DNA from: Cyanophora paradoxa
Taxonomy: Eukaryota > Glaucocystophyceae > Cyanophorales > Cyanophoraceae
Length of the DNA: 64,000 nt
NCBI GenBank assembly: GCA_004431415.1
Contig: QPMI01000005.1
Location: 1,116,001 to 1,180,000, forward strand
Direction of reading: 5' to 3'
The notes under the pieces were generated by a model. The model did no database searches, had not been told where the DNA came from, and saw only the letters and a list, made by a program, of their open reading frames with translations. Of this stretch, positions 1-11,039 are shown piece by piece. Within the stretch, counting starts at the first letter, position 1; every line of letters begins with the position of its first letter. The position numbers and the translations under genes were made by a program.

Positions 1-3000
1 GCTACTAGACATAGCTGAGCCGCTACAGCTACAGCTAAGCATGTTTAGATTCTAGATTAGATGTGCACCTGGGAGGCGACGAGTTTTAGATTTTACTAGC
101 ATAGCATAGCATTTTTAGATTCTAGATTCGATGAATACCTAGATTTCTTCTAGATACCGCTACCGTTCTTTGGATTTTACTAGCATAGCATATTCACATA
201 GCATACTTTACTAGATTTAATAGCTAAGCATGTTTAGATTCTAGATTAGATATATATGCACCTGGGAGGCGACGAAGTCCCGCAGCGCGCGGGGCGCCCG
301 CGCCGCTTTGAGCGTGTCGCAGATCAGCGCCTCCACGTCGTCCTAACATATTAAAGCAAAAAGGAGTTAGAGGGCGCCGAAAAGTAGGATAGATTCTATT
401 ACGAAAGCGCGCCTCGGAGAGTGCGCCGAGGGTGAGGCGGTGGCAGGCGGCGCGGCCGCGGCCCTCGAGCAGGTCGGCCATGGCGGCGGCCGCGGGGGAG
501 CCCGGGGCCGGTGGGCGCCACGCCGCCAGCAGCGCCACGTTTCTGGGCGGGGGCGAGGGTTCGGGATCGACCGATTTTCGGGATCGATCGATCGATTTTC
601 GGGATCGAACGATTGATTTTCGGGATCGATCGAAGGCGGACCTGAGCGGGGGCGAGGAAGAGGCGCGGAGGTGCCTCGCCAGGGCCCCCAGCGTCGCCCA
701 GCTCCTACGGCAAGCGCGCGTAAGAAGGAACGAAAGGAAGCTTCAAATCGAATTAAAACGAAAGGAGAGTGGATCGATCGATTTTCGGGATCGATCGATT
801 TTCGGGATCGATCGATCGTTCGGGATCGATCGATCGTTCGGGATCGAACGCACTGGCTGTCGGCGAGGTGGAGGTCGTCAAGGACAATGAGGAGGTGCCT
901 GCTCGCGCGCACGCACGCACGCACGCCCCGCCCAGTAAGCAAACGAACAAACAACAGATCGAAGATCTAGTCTAGAATTTAGAATCAAGATTTGTCTGTG
1001 TCCAACAGCCTCAAGGGAAAGGGCGCGCGCGCTCGAGCTCGCCTGCCGGAGGCGGCGAGGCCGGAGACGAGGGCGACGATGAGGCCCCTCAGCATCCCCG
1101 GGATGTCCAGCGCCGCCTCTGCGAACGAAGCGAAGGCGAAGTTAGATGGAAGTAAAGTTAAACGCTCGCAACTGAAGCCTAAGAGGAAGCTAGATGTAAA
1201 GTGAGCTTTACCCTTAAAGAAGCTTAGAGAACGTTAAGCTAAGGTGAAGACGAAGGAGGTGAAGTTAGATGCAAGCGATGCTGAAAGAGCTCGAAGCTCG
1301 AAGGAGCAAAGCTAGAAGCTTGAAGCTAAGCTATATGTCCAGTGCCACCTCTGCAAGAGAAACGCCCAGAGAAGCGCAGGAGCGCACAGGGGCCCTGGGC
1401 GTGGCCATGGGCCGCTGGAAGGCTTAAAGGGCTTAAAGGCTAAAGGGCTTAAGAGAGCTAAAAGAAGCTTTGTTGAGGGTTTTCTAAAAAGGCTTTCATT
1501 GAAGAAAAGGAGCGCACCGGGGCCGTGGGCGTGGGCCGCGTCCGCGCCCTGGAGGGCGGCGAGGAGCCCCCCGAAGCGGCTCTTCTTGGCCAGCGCGGCG
1601 AACGTCCGCCCCTTGAGCATCCCGGAGCCCCCCAGCTGGCCCAGCAAGGCGCCCCACCCTCCTCCGCCCACGCTCGGCCGCGGCGCTGGCGCCGCTGCTG
1701 CCTCGTCCCCGACGCCGTTGCCGTTGCCGTTGCCGGCCGCCATGGCCAGCGCTTTGCTGTTCAATGTGGCGAGGCCTCCGCCGCCGCCGCCGTTGCCGCT
1801 GCCGTTCAAGGGCGCGGGGGAGCCAGCGGACGACCCGGATCCGGAGAGGGCCCGCCCCTCGAGGGCGAGGGGCGCGATGCGGCTGCGGAGCGCGGCCCAT
1901 CCCTTCTTGCCGCCGGTTGGGCCTAGGCCCTTGGCGGCGCCCGGGCCCGCGCTCGCGTCAGGCGCCGTGGAAGGGGTCGGAGCCGGCGAGGCGGGGGCGG
2001 GGGCGGGCGGGGCGGGGCGGCGGAGGGTGCGGGGGCGGCGGCGGCCGCCGCCGGCGGCGGCGGCTGCACCGCGAGGCGGGGGAGGGAGATCTGGACCTCG
2101 CGGCGAGGACCGGGGGCAGAGGCGAAGCTGCCCTCGGCGGCGGGGCCGCGGGATCGGCGGCGGCGTCGTCGGCGGCGGCGGCGGCGGGCGGCTGCGGGCG
2201 GTCCATGTCGGACAACAGCAGGCGGACCGACCGCCAGCTCCTCGAGCCGCCGGACTCCTCCTTCCCCTCCGCCCCCGCCGCTTTCTTCTGCGTCGATTAT
2301 AATTAGAAGATGCTATAGAAGAGCGAGAAGGAGAAGATGAAAAACAGGCTATATAGAAGAGGCTATTATAATTAAAAGGAGAAGATGAAGGCTCTGCGGT
2401 ACCTCCTTTGTGGCTGCTTCTTTAACGAGCTGCGTGAACCTGCGGGCGGGCGGGCGGGGGCGGGCGGGCGGGCGGGCACGGACACTCAGAGAGCGCGACA
2501 AACGAACCGCACCGAAGCTGGGAGCGCGCGCACCGCATCCCCTTGCGCCGGGGCGCGCTGCCCGAGTTCTGCCCTCCGGCGCCGCCCGACCCCGACCGCG
2601 GGGACTGCGTGAAGGACTGTATGTTGGAGTACCACGTGCGCGCCGTCCGCGCCGTCCTCGCCGTCGCGAGCGCCATGTCGTATCGGCTCTTCGCCGCGCG
2701 GCTCTTCTCGGCGGCGGCACCGACGGCGGCGCCGCCGTCCCCGCCCGAGATCTGCATCGCCTTGACGAGGTGCTTCAGGTTCGCGGCGTCCGCAGGCGAG
2801 AGCACCGCCGCCATCTGCCGCGCGCGCGCCGCGTCAATCTCAACTAAACAAACAAATCAAATCAAGTTAAGAAGCTGAAGCAGCAGAAGCTAAGCTAAAT
2901 ATATAATGGAAAACATCGTCCACCATAAGAAACACTGAAAGAGGGAAAGAAAGGTAGAGTTAGAGGCTAGGTGCCCAGCACGCGTGCCGAGGCTTGCTTG

Positions 3001-5547
3001 GACGCGGTGTTCTTATCAACTCTAGACCTTGTAACCTAACAACAAACAAATGGAAAAGCTTAGGCTGACCTCGGCCTGGCCGCCCGGGAAGAGGGCCTTG
3101 AGGACGGCCCGCCAGACGTAGAGCGGCTGCCGGGCGCGGCTCTCCAGCCCCGCCGCCGAGGCGACGGCGAGGCCGAGGCCCGCCGCCTCCCGCCGCGCCG
3201 CCTCCAGCAGCGTCGACTTGCCTGCGCCCGCGTGTTATAATTAGCTCTTGAGCTCTCTTTCTCGAGCCCTGTTAACAAACAACCCATACATATATAGAGC
3301 TAGTTCAGAACCCAATAGCTAGCCCGGCCTGCGCCCGCGCGCGCGTGCGCCCCATAAGCAGCAGATTATCAAATACATAATCTGCTAAGTACGCGTGTGT
3401 GCGTTGGCTACCTTGAGAGCCCATTAACGCCGGTCTATTTTTATGTATATATCTACCACGCGCCCCTTCCCTTCCCTTTGCGGCGCGCACCCGAGCCGGC
3501 CGCTCCGTCCACGACGAGGAGCGGGCACGAGGCGGAGGGGAGGTCGCCCTCGCTGCTTCCCCCGCCCCCGCCGCCGGCGTCCGCAGCCGCCTGCACCAGC
3601 TCCCGCACCTGGTGGTCCGCGTCTGTCAGATCCTGTTCTTTTTCTATTGTTCTATGATTCTATGATTCTATTAGCCGCGGCCTCCTATGATATAATAATT
3701 CCTATCTGCCGCTCTAGATCTCCGGGAGGGCTGGCTAGGGGCCTAGCCTAGGGGACACCGCCCGCTTCGGCGGGCGCGCCTAGCGCTCCCCGCCCCACTC
3801 ACTGCCCTCTCATCTTAGATCTAGAACCTCCGCCGCCGCCGCCTGGACGGGCCCGCGCACCCGGCGGGCCTCCTCCGACCTCCCCACCAGCCTGTGCACC
3901 CGGGACGTCCGCTGCTTGCACTCGTGATTGAGCGTCGATTCGATCCCGAGCAGGCGGCGTGGGGCAGCTATTTATAGCACGCACCGCGCCGCCCGCCGCC
4001 GCTGGATCCGACACCGACACCGTCCGCTCGGACCCCTGCTTGGGCCGGTACACAGGCATCTGGAAGCGGAGCGTGAGAACGGAACCGAGCGGAGAGCGCC
4101 GATGTTCGGGAATCAGAAAGTGGGATGAAGCGAAATGAAGTGGGATGTTTGGGAATCGTATCTATGGGCCGCGGCCATGGCCGCCCAAGTACCGTCCATA
4201 TTATAGAAATCACAGGAAATCATATATACAAGGCCGCGGATCGGACCTTGCCGTCCATGCTCTAAGGCGTACTCATAATGTTAAGGAATCATAATACGTT
4301 AAGGAATCATAAACAATAGATGCCGTAAGGATGGTAAGGAATCATATCATAATAAACGCCTTAATAGAACAATAAGGCCGCGGATCGGACCTTGCCGTCC
4401 ATGCCCTTGAATGCGTACTCGCCGACGTACTCCATCGGGACGCGCCCGTGCGCCGCCTCGTACGTGCGGGGATCCACCTGCACAGAGAGAGAGAGAAAGA
4501 AGAAATATTAAACGACGTATAGGATGTATAAGCAGGGGGGCGGGCGGGGAGGGGAGAGGAAGGGGGGGGGAGTACCCAGACGTCCCCCTTGGACTTGGCC
4601 ATCAGCCGCGCCGCCTGGCCGGCCGGGGCTCAGACAAAAAAGAGACAAAGGGGAGGTGGGAAGGGGGGCACCTTGTTGACGGTGGTGCCGAAGACGGAGA
4701 AGGAGGCGCGGGCGGCGCAGCCGACGAAGGTGCAGAAGACCAGGCCCGTCGTGATCCTGCGCGGCGGAGCTTAAGCCTAAGCTGGTCTTAATGCGTAGCT
4801 CGCAGACTCGCAGACTAGCGATCCTGTGGCCCGGGGTGGCCTTAGGCCAAGGGCGGGGGCGGGGCGGGGCGGCCTTAATGTTTTATGGTATCGAAATGAC
4901 CGACTAGCAACTATCGAATGAATGACCGACGAACAGCGAGAAAAGCTAAGCAGCGGCAGCGCACCCGACGTGCGTGCGTACGCCCATGTCCTTCATCGCC
5001 GTCCGCACGTCCATGCCTGCGTCGCCCCACCCTCGGGTGAGCGGGGCGCGGCGCGAGCGCGAGGCGTTGGCCGGGGTGTTGGCCCCTTGGTCTAAATTCA
5101 TCTAGCCGCTCTCGATCTCTTCTAAGCTCTAGTCGCTCTCGCGTCTTTAAGAGTCCTGTTCTCGCGGGGCCCGGGGCGGGGCGGGGCGGGGCGGGAGGGG
5201 GCGGACCGCAGGCAACGGCGCGGACGGGGTCGTCGGCGTGGGCGACAGGCCAGAGCCCGAAGACCCCGATGAACACCAGGCCCTGCGAGAAGGGCGGGGC
5301 GGGCGCGGGCGGGCGCGGGTGAGCAACGATGGATTGCTGCTTCTCGAGCCTAAGGCCTAGGCGGGCCCCCAGGGGGCGAGGCGGGGCGGGGCGGGGCGGG
5401 GCGGGGCGGGCGTGCCTTGTCGTCGCGGACGAGCTGGTGGAGGGATCCCTCGTGCCCGTACAGCGCCGCCTGCGCCCGCCGCGCAGGCCGCCGGCGCGTC
5501 AGCGGCGGACGGAGCGGCGCGGCGCGGGTAGAAGGTAACAGCTAAAG

Positions 5548-5588
<41 letters not shown>

Positions 5589-8500
5589 TGGAGCTTCGTC
5601 TCTAGCGGGTAAAGCGGGCGGGGGCGAGCTAGGGGCCGGGGGCAGAGAGGGACCTGGAGGGCGTGGGGGGCGCGCTGGACGGACTCTAATGAATTGGCGA
5701 ATAAAAGCTCTAGATCTTCTGAATCGGGCTCAAACCCGAAGCTTGAGATTGTCAGGACGGAAGGCCCCAGCTCAGCTCAAAGGCCCCATCACAGCTTAAA
5801 GCTTCAAAAAGCTAAGGGCGTGGGGCGGGGGCGATCGGGTTCTGGAGGGGAGCGAGTTCGGTTCTAGCTGGCTCGAAGCTCGGTTCGAAAACAACAGCTT
5901 CTTGAGCAGGCGGGCGGGGGCGGGGCCCCGGGCACCTGGAGGGCGCGGGCGGCGCGCTGGACGGCCTCGGGCGTCGCCCCCATCCCCTCCAGCGACACGA
6001 ACTGCGCGCGCCGCCGGGAGTCAGACAGTTGGACGAATTCGAAGAGTGCGTTAGTTAGCTGCCCCGCTCCCGCAGGTACTTAGTTAGTTAGTTAGAAGAG
6101 TGCTGGGTACTCAGGCACGCCCCGCTCCTTCTAAAACGTCTTCTCTTCCGGGGCGGGGCGGAGGATCAGAGCGGCGAGGACCGTCAGTTCCAGGCCTAGG
6201 CTAGGCCCCATCATCGCTTCTCCTTCTTCTAAGCTTCTTCTAAGCCTGCCAGCTTAAGCAGCTTAAGCTTCTCCGCCCCGGCCCCGCGCACCATGACGGA
6301 GACGACGCGGAACTCGGAGAGGAGCTTCGTGGGGTCGAAGGGGCCCCCGCCCGCCCACGCCGCCATGTCCCGCAGCCGCGCCCGCACCGTGTTCGGCCTG
6401 CCCCGCCGCGTTAGAGGGAGAAGTGAGCGATATTGTGGGTTTTAGTAAGAAGCTGGGTTGAAGCTACATGAATCAAGGAGTCAGCCTGCTAGGAACACAA
6501 TTAAGGAGCTAGATTGGAGCTCGTTCGGCCTGCCGTGCCGCCCGCCGCCGCCGCCGGAAAATCACACGAGAGAGCGAAGGGGAATCGTGCGCAATCTTAG
6601 GGGAGAAGGAGGGGTCGCCCTCAAGCTTATTATTGCCTTAGGCTTCTTAGGAGCCAAAGGAGGGCTTGTAGGAGAGCTTGGGGAAGCTGGAGCTACAGCT
6701 CGGGGGAAGGGGGGGGGGAAGGGGGAGGGGGGTACGCTGCGTACACGTAGAGGGCGACGGCCTCCTCCTCCTCGGGGGTCAGCTCCGCCCCCAGCGGGTC
6801 CGGCGCTGCGCCGTCAGTCAGGGGGACCGGGCCCGACTCGGCGACCCCGCGGCCCGGCGGGAGGGGGGATCGAACTCAAGGCGCGCGCGAGGGGCTCGGA
6901 GACCCCTGGGCCGAGTCTAGGAGGTGAGCTGGTCTTAGAGGTCTCTAATGAGCTTTTGAGAGCTAAACAAGAGCTTTTATTAACAAGATCTTTTATTAAC
7001 AAGAGAGGGCTCTGATAAGCCAATACGAGCTCAAAAGAAGGGGCCGCACCGGCGTAGGAGGGCCAGAGGGCGTGGGCCAGCTCCCCGAGGCGCGCCTTCG
7101 CGAAGGGCCGCGCCACCACGTGCGCCTGCGAACGAAGAGGCGTCGAAAGACGTGGGCGGCAGGATAGCTGGCTAGCTAGCGCCAGGTCTAGCTGGAGCCG
7201 CGGTACGTTGACCGTGGCTTACATGTACAGCGCGGGAGGGTGTCAGTGGGAGGGCAAGGGCGAGCTCGGTAGGCGATAGGATAGCTGGCTAGCTAGCGTC
7301 ATATCCTTTTGCTACGGTTTAAGGCTAGATATAGATAGCTGCTTTGCTTTGCGTCATAGATAGCTGGTAGGCTAGCTAGCATATCTATCCGTATCTTACA
7401 GCGCGGGATCCTTTCGACAGCAGGCGAGCCGCTGCCGATTCTTAAGGGACGGGTGATCACCTCTCGAGAGTTAAGAGTTAGGCATCTAGTAACTTAGTTA
7501 CCTTGTAACTTAAGTTAGTTAGGTAGTTAAGTTAGCTAAGGAGGGAATTGGTTATATTACCTCTCGAGATTCGTCCGCGGAGGAGAGGCCAGAGAGGTTG
7601 CCCAGGCCCCCGCCGCCGCTGCGGGCCGACCCGCCACCGCCGCCGCCGCCGTTCGGGTGGCCATGGTGCGGCCCCGGCGCCAGGAAGCCCAGCATGCCGC
7701 CGGCGCCGCCGCCGCCGCCGCCGGCCGCGCCCGGCGTCAGGCTGCCGTTGTGCTCCGCGGACGAGTTCGAGATCTGCGCTCGGCATCCGAGGGATCAATC
7801 AATAAATACCGCTTCAACCCCAGCGGAAGGTGTAAGCGAAAGGTGCGAAGGACGAATCGCGCTTACGTTCGAGACCATCGAGTCGCTGCGGTGCGCGGCG
7901 CGCCGGTTCCGGAGCGAGGTTCCCTTGGGCGGGGGCGGGGGCATCCATCGCAGCGCCGAAGCGCACACCGCCACCTCGCCCCTGACGGACGGATCAGATG
8001 AGATCAGATCTGATCTGATCTGATGGAAAGAGAGGGGGGGGGGGCGAGGCGGACGGCTTGATGGCCCCCAGCGCGTCTGCGGGCGGCACGAAAGCGCGTG
8101 ACTCCGAAGAAAAAGAAGAGAAGGGGGATTGGAGAGCGCGAGGGGTACAGGAGACGCGCACCGCCGGCCTCCTCGATGCCCGGCCCCGCGATGAACTGCG
8201 ACATGCGCCTGCGAACGAAGTGAGCGTCGGCCTATATATATCGAAACCCTGCTATGAAAATGGCTCTAGAGGGCGGACCCGGGTACGGGGTTTCCGTCCT
8301 CGTCGACGAGCGCGCAGTCGGAGCCCTCCTCGGAGCTGTTCGAGGCGCCCCCGACGCCCACGAAGTACTCGCTGAACTCCCCGGCTGCGAACGAAGGGCG
8401 AGGCGGGGGGGAGGGGGGGGTTGGAGTGAGGCATGCGGGCGGGGGGAAGAGGGAGGAGAGGGGATAAAAGGCGGGGGGGGGGGGGGGGGGGGGTAATCGA

Positions 8501-10361
8501 GGATCTGGATCCCAGATCCGGAGGGGACGAGGCGGGGGGGGGTGTAGTGGATTGGAGGGGGGGTAGTCCCTGTCTCGCGCCCGCTCACCGGCGATCGCGA
8601 CGCGAAGCTTCATGTCCTTGCCTGCGAAAGAAGGGACGCCGTTTGGCGAACGAAGGGAAGCGGGTACAAGGGGGTAAAAGGAGAGGCACGCGTACCCATG
8701 CCGACGCAGGCCTCGGAGAAAACCTCCTGGACCTGACCGGGGGGCGTAAGGAAGGGGGGGGGGGGATGGATTCGAGAGGGGGTGGGGGAGGGGGGTACGC
8801 CGCCGATCGCGAACCTGCAGGGCGCACTGGGCGGCGCGGGCGGCGAGGGAACCCATCCGCCACCGGAGGGGCGGCCGGCCCTCCCGGGGCGTGGACTCCT
8901 GCACTGTACCCAGCTCCGGGATGTCGGGGGGCGGCTCTGGGGCGTTCTGGCTGCTGCTCCTCCGCCCGCCCCCGAGGAACGAAAGGCCGCGGGGCATCAG
9001 CGCCCGCCCGCTCTGACTCGAGCCGAGGCGGGATCGCTGGGAGCCGTCGCCGGTACCCCCGCCCGCGCCCCCGTACAGCGGGTTGGACAGGCCCGCGGGA
9101 AACTCTTCCCCGGCCCGGTCCTCCTCGGGTTCCCCCTCCACCTCCTCGGCCGGCCAGAGCACGAGCAGGCCTGCGGGGGGTACGGCTCGGGCGGGCGCGG
9201 GGGGGGGGAAGAGGACGGCGGGGGTACCATCTCCGAGAAAGCAGAGGGCCTTCAGGGGGGCGGAGGGAAGTGAGCCCGGGGGTACAGTGCCAGGGGGAGG
9301 GGAAGGGGGGATACCTCGCCGCCGTATGCCTGTACCACCTCAATCTCTTTGCTGGGGTACCGGTGATCAGGAGGGCAGGGGGGAAGGGGGGAACGAGCCG
9401 CCGCGCATGGGGGTACGAACCTGAACGCGCCGTTGATGATGCTGGAAAATAAAGGGACGGGGGGGTCAATGCGGAGTGCAGCGGGGAGGGTACAGGGTTG
9501 AGCAAAGGGGAAGGGGGAAAGGAGAAGGGGGGGGGGGAAGCACCCGCAGAGCTCTGCGCAGGGCCGAGGGGGCGGAGCGGGTCAGCACAGGCCGCGCGCG
9601 GGAGACGCATAGCTAAGGATTAAGGATTCCCGGCTAAGCGCAGCTAGCTAAGGGCCGAATCCTTAGCTAAGGGCTAAGAAGGGCCCCCTACCTTCCTAGC
9701 TCAAGGGAGTCCTTAGCGAAGGGATCCTTAGCTAGCTAGCTATTAAGAGCCCTTAGCTAGGGATCAACTTCCCGGGGGCGCCGGGCCCGGCGGACCTTCC
9801 ATGAGGGCGTCGTTCGTGTGCGCTTTCTCGCAGAGCGCTGAGCGGCGGAGTGAGCGGCGGGCGGCGGCAGGGCGGGGCGGGCCGGGCCGGCCCGGGGCGC
9901 GCGAGCGGCGCGGAAGGGGCCGCACCGGAGAAGCCTGCACGCGCGAGCGGGCGGGCGGGCGGGCGGGCGCCCCGGGGCGTCAGAGAAGGCGAAAGAAGAC
10001 GGCGCGGGGAGCTCGGGGTCGGACCGGAAATGTCGAGGATCGCAATGACGCCCCAGGTGCGGCCGCGGGCCCCGCGCGAGCGCGAGCGCTGCTGGCGCCC
10101 CGCCTCGTTCCCCGAGGACCCCGACGTGGACGGGCGCGTGCCGTTCTCGGCCTGCCGCGCGGCCCGCCTCCGCTGCTTTAGTACGTGGTCGAGGACGCAT
10201 CTGCGGCGGGGCGCGCGCCCGCGGGGCGCCACGTCAGCTTCGTGCGGCGGCGCGGGCTTCGAGCGCCACGCCGGGCCGCACTTCGGGACGAGCCTCCGCG
10301 CCAGGGGCGCCTCCGCTAGCCTCGGAGGCGCCTCGTCTTGGCTTTCGGAGCCCGAGGCCAT
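1..10361 (-). CDS. Soluble (ADCY10-type) adenylyl cyclase, 3' end cut by window edge
   Basis: Class III adenylyl cyclase of the bicarbonate-responsive soluble type, predicted to make cAMP from ATP. The gene has about 30 or more short exons. The first ATG is at 10361 and the reading runs leftward off the window. Cyclase domain 1 shows GVIAILDISG (about 10050-10020, first metal Asp), ALCEKAHTNDALME (about 9838-9800), AYGGE (about 9320), GLLVLWP (about 9155) and KLRVAIAG (about 8610). Domain 2 shows LLSEFRVVSVMV (about 6320), YGHEGSLHQLVRDDK (about 5470-5420), FIGVFGLWP (about 5260), ITTGLVFCTFVG (about 4750), SVFGTTVNK plus AARLMAKSKGDVWV (4700-4577) and YAFKGMDGK (about 4400). An ATPase module follows: HRLVGRSEEA (about 3900), LLVVDGAAGSG joined across an intron to GKSTLLEAARREA (P-loop, about 3500 and 3220), and VLDDLHLADSQ (Walker B, about 880-845). 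This order matches ADCY10. Introns are C-rich in the sense strand. The ISG/ALCEK junction lacks the usual GFT residues in my reading, so a tiny exon may be missed. Family call strong; exact exon set uncertain. Confidence 0.85.
32..275. repeat. Intronic copies of an exon end and donor site
   Basis: The minus-strand exon encoding TLKAARAPRALRDFV ends in CCTCCCAG at about 260 and is followed by the donor GTGCAT. The stretch 222-275 (intron start plus exon end) is repeated at 32-82, and a third partial copy of the intron part lies near 99-130. The echo lies inside the downstream intron and keeps the CAG|GT donor. Confidence 0.75.
560..858. repeat. Intronic GATCGATC minisatellite, two blocks
   Basis: Two blocks (about 565-640 and 770-858) are built from a unit of about 20 bp that combines GATTTTCGGGATC with runs of GATCGATC. 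They lie in introns of the adenylyl cyclase gene and frame the small exon at about 640-712. The unit is largely self-complementary. No coding role is seen. Confidence 0.85.
4230..4404. repeat. Echo of a cyclase exon end inside its intron
   Basis: The end of the exon encoding KGMDGK and its donor (4374-4404) recurs as an apparently perfect 31-bp copy at 4230-4260. On the gene's strand the copy lies about 144 bp downstream, inside the intron, and keeps the AAG|GTCC donor. Confidence 0.85.
5549..5584. repeat. Homopolymer tract of 36 G
   Basis: An uninterrupted run of 36 G on the plus strand, which is poly-C in the sense of the adenylyl cyclase gene. It lies in the intron just upstream (on the minus strand) of the exon encoding YGHEGSLHQLVRDDK. 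Its exact length may be limited by sequencing accuracy. Confidence 0.9.
5650..5975. repeat. Echo of a cyclase exon end inside its intron
   Basis: The exon end encoding AVQRAARALQ plus donor (about 5931-5966) recurs in slightly diverged form at 5650-5684, about 280 bp downstream on the gene's strand. The CAG|GT junction is preserved in the echo. Confidence 0.75.
7160..7385. repeat. Three copies of a GATAGCTGGCTAGCTAGC-type intronic repeat
   Basis: Near-identical copies of GATAGCTGGCTAGCTAGCG start at about 7170 and 7280, with a diverged third at about 7357. They fall in an intron-rich stretch (7125-7555) of the adenylyl cyclase gene where I find no clear exon. The words CTAG and AGCT are self-complementary. 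Confidence 0.7.
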
Positions 10362-11039
10362 GACCGGGCTGCCGCAGCTGGCCAGCGCCGCGGGCGGCTA
10401 CTTCTAGGATGTAGCCAGGAAGGTGGCCGCTGCCGAGCGAGCTTGGGAGAGCATCGGCACGTGAGAGTGAGGAACGCCCCGCGCCGAGCTCGGGTGCGCT
10501 CGAGGGCCGCGGCGGCGGCAGGCTGGGGTGTGGGGCGGGGGAGCTTGCGAGGTTGTCAACCTACCGGCCGACCTCTCTACCGGAGCGCCGCGCGCGCACG
10601 AAAGCTCAGAATGACTCCTACACCTTTCGCCAAGGGCTTCGCTGTGCACGGCAAAACTTCCCTATAGCTAGCTAGCTGCAACAGCCTGACAAACCTCCCC
10701 GCGCAGCGATGACAAAATTGGCGAGCTGCTCGGAGACCCTCCCTACCGGGTACTAGCCGCTGCGTGCTGCGTGCAGCGTGGAACGGTAATCGCTTCTTAA
10801 ATCGGTTCGCTCCTCGCCGCGAGTCCCGTACCCCCGCAGCTCCGTCCAGCTTGCTGGTTTGAGCTACGGCGAGCGTGAGAGCGCTGAAAGCGCATCAGCT
10901 TCAAGAGCCGTGTCTGCCGGCGGAAAGAAGTCGCTGCCCCTCCCCGGCAGTCAGTGCCAATCACCTGTCACCTGAAGCCGAGCTGCCGCGCCCTCATCGT
11001 CCACCTGCAGCCGCAGCCTCTGCAGAGGCACAGGCAGCG
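10362..11039. promoter_or_regulatory. Divergent intergenic region between the cyclase and F-box/LRR gene A
   Basis: The two start codons (10361 minus and 11040 plus) point away from each other across 678 bp, so both promoters should lie here. No TATA box or other motif can be assigned with confidence. ORFs in this stretch look like chance high-GC frames. The last 60 bp or so before 11040 resemble the leader of gene B. Confidence 0.5.

Noticed and set aside
8433-9610. Long opposing ORFs (about 340 codons on each strand)
   Set aside because: They are rich in Gly/Arg or Pro/Arg and overlap cyclase exons (GLLVLWP, SLAARAAQCALQ) read in another frame. Open frames of this kind are expected at such high GC.
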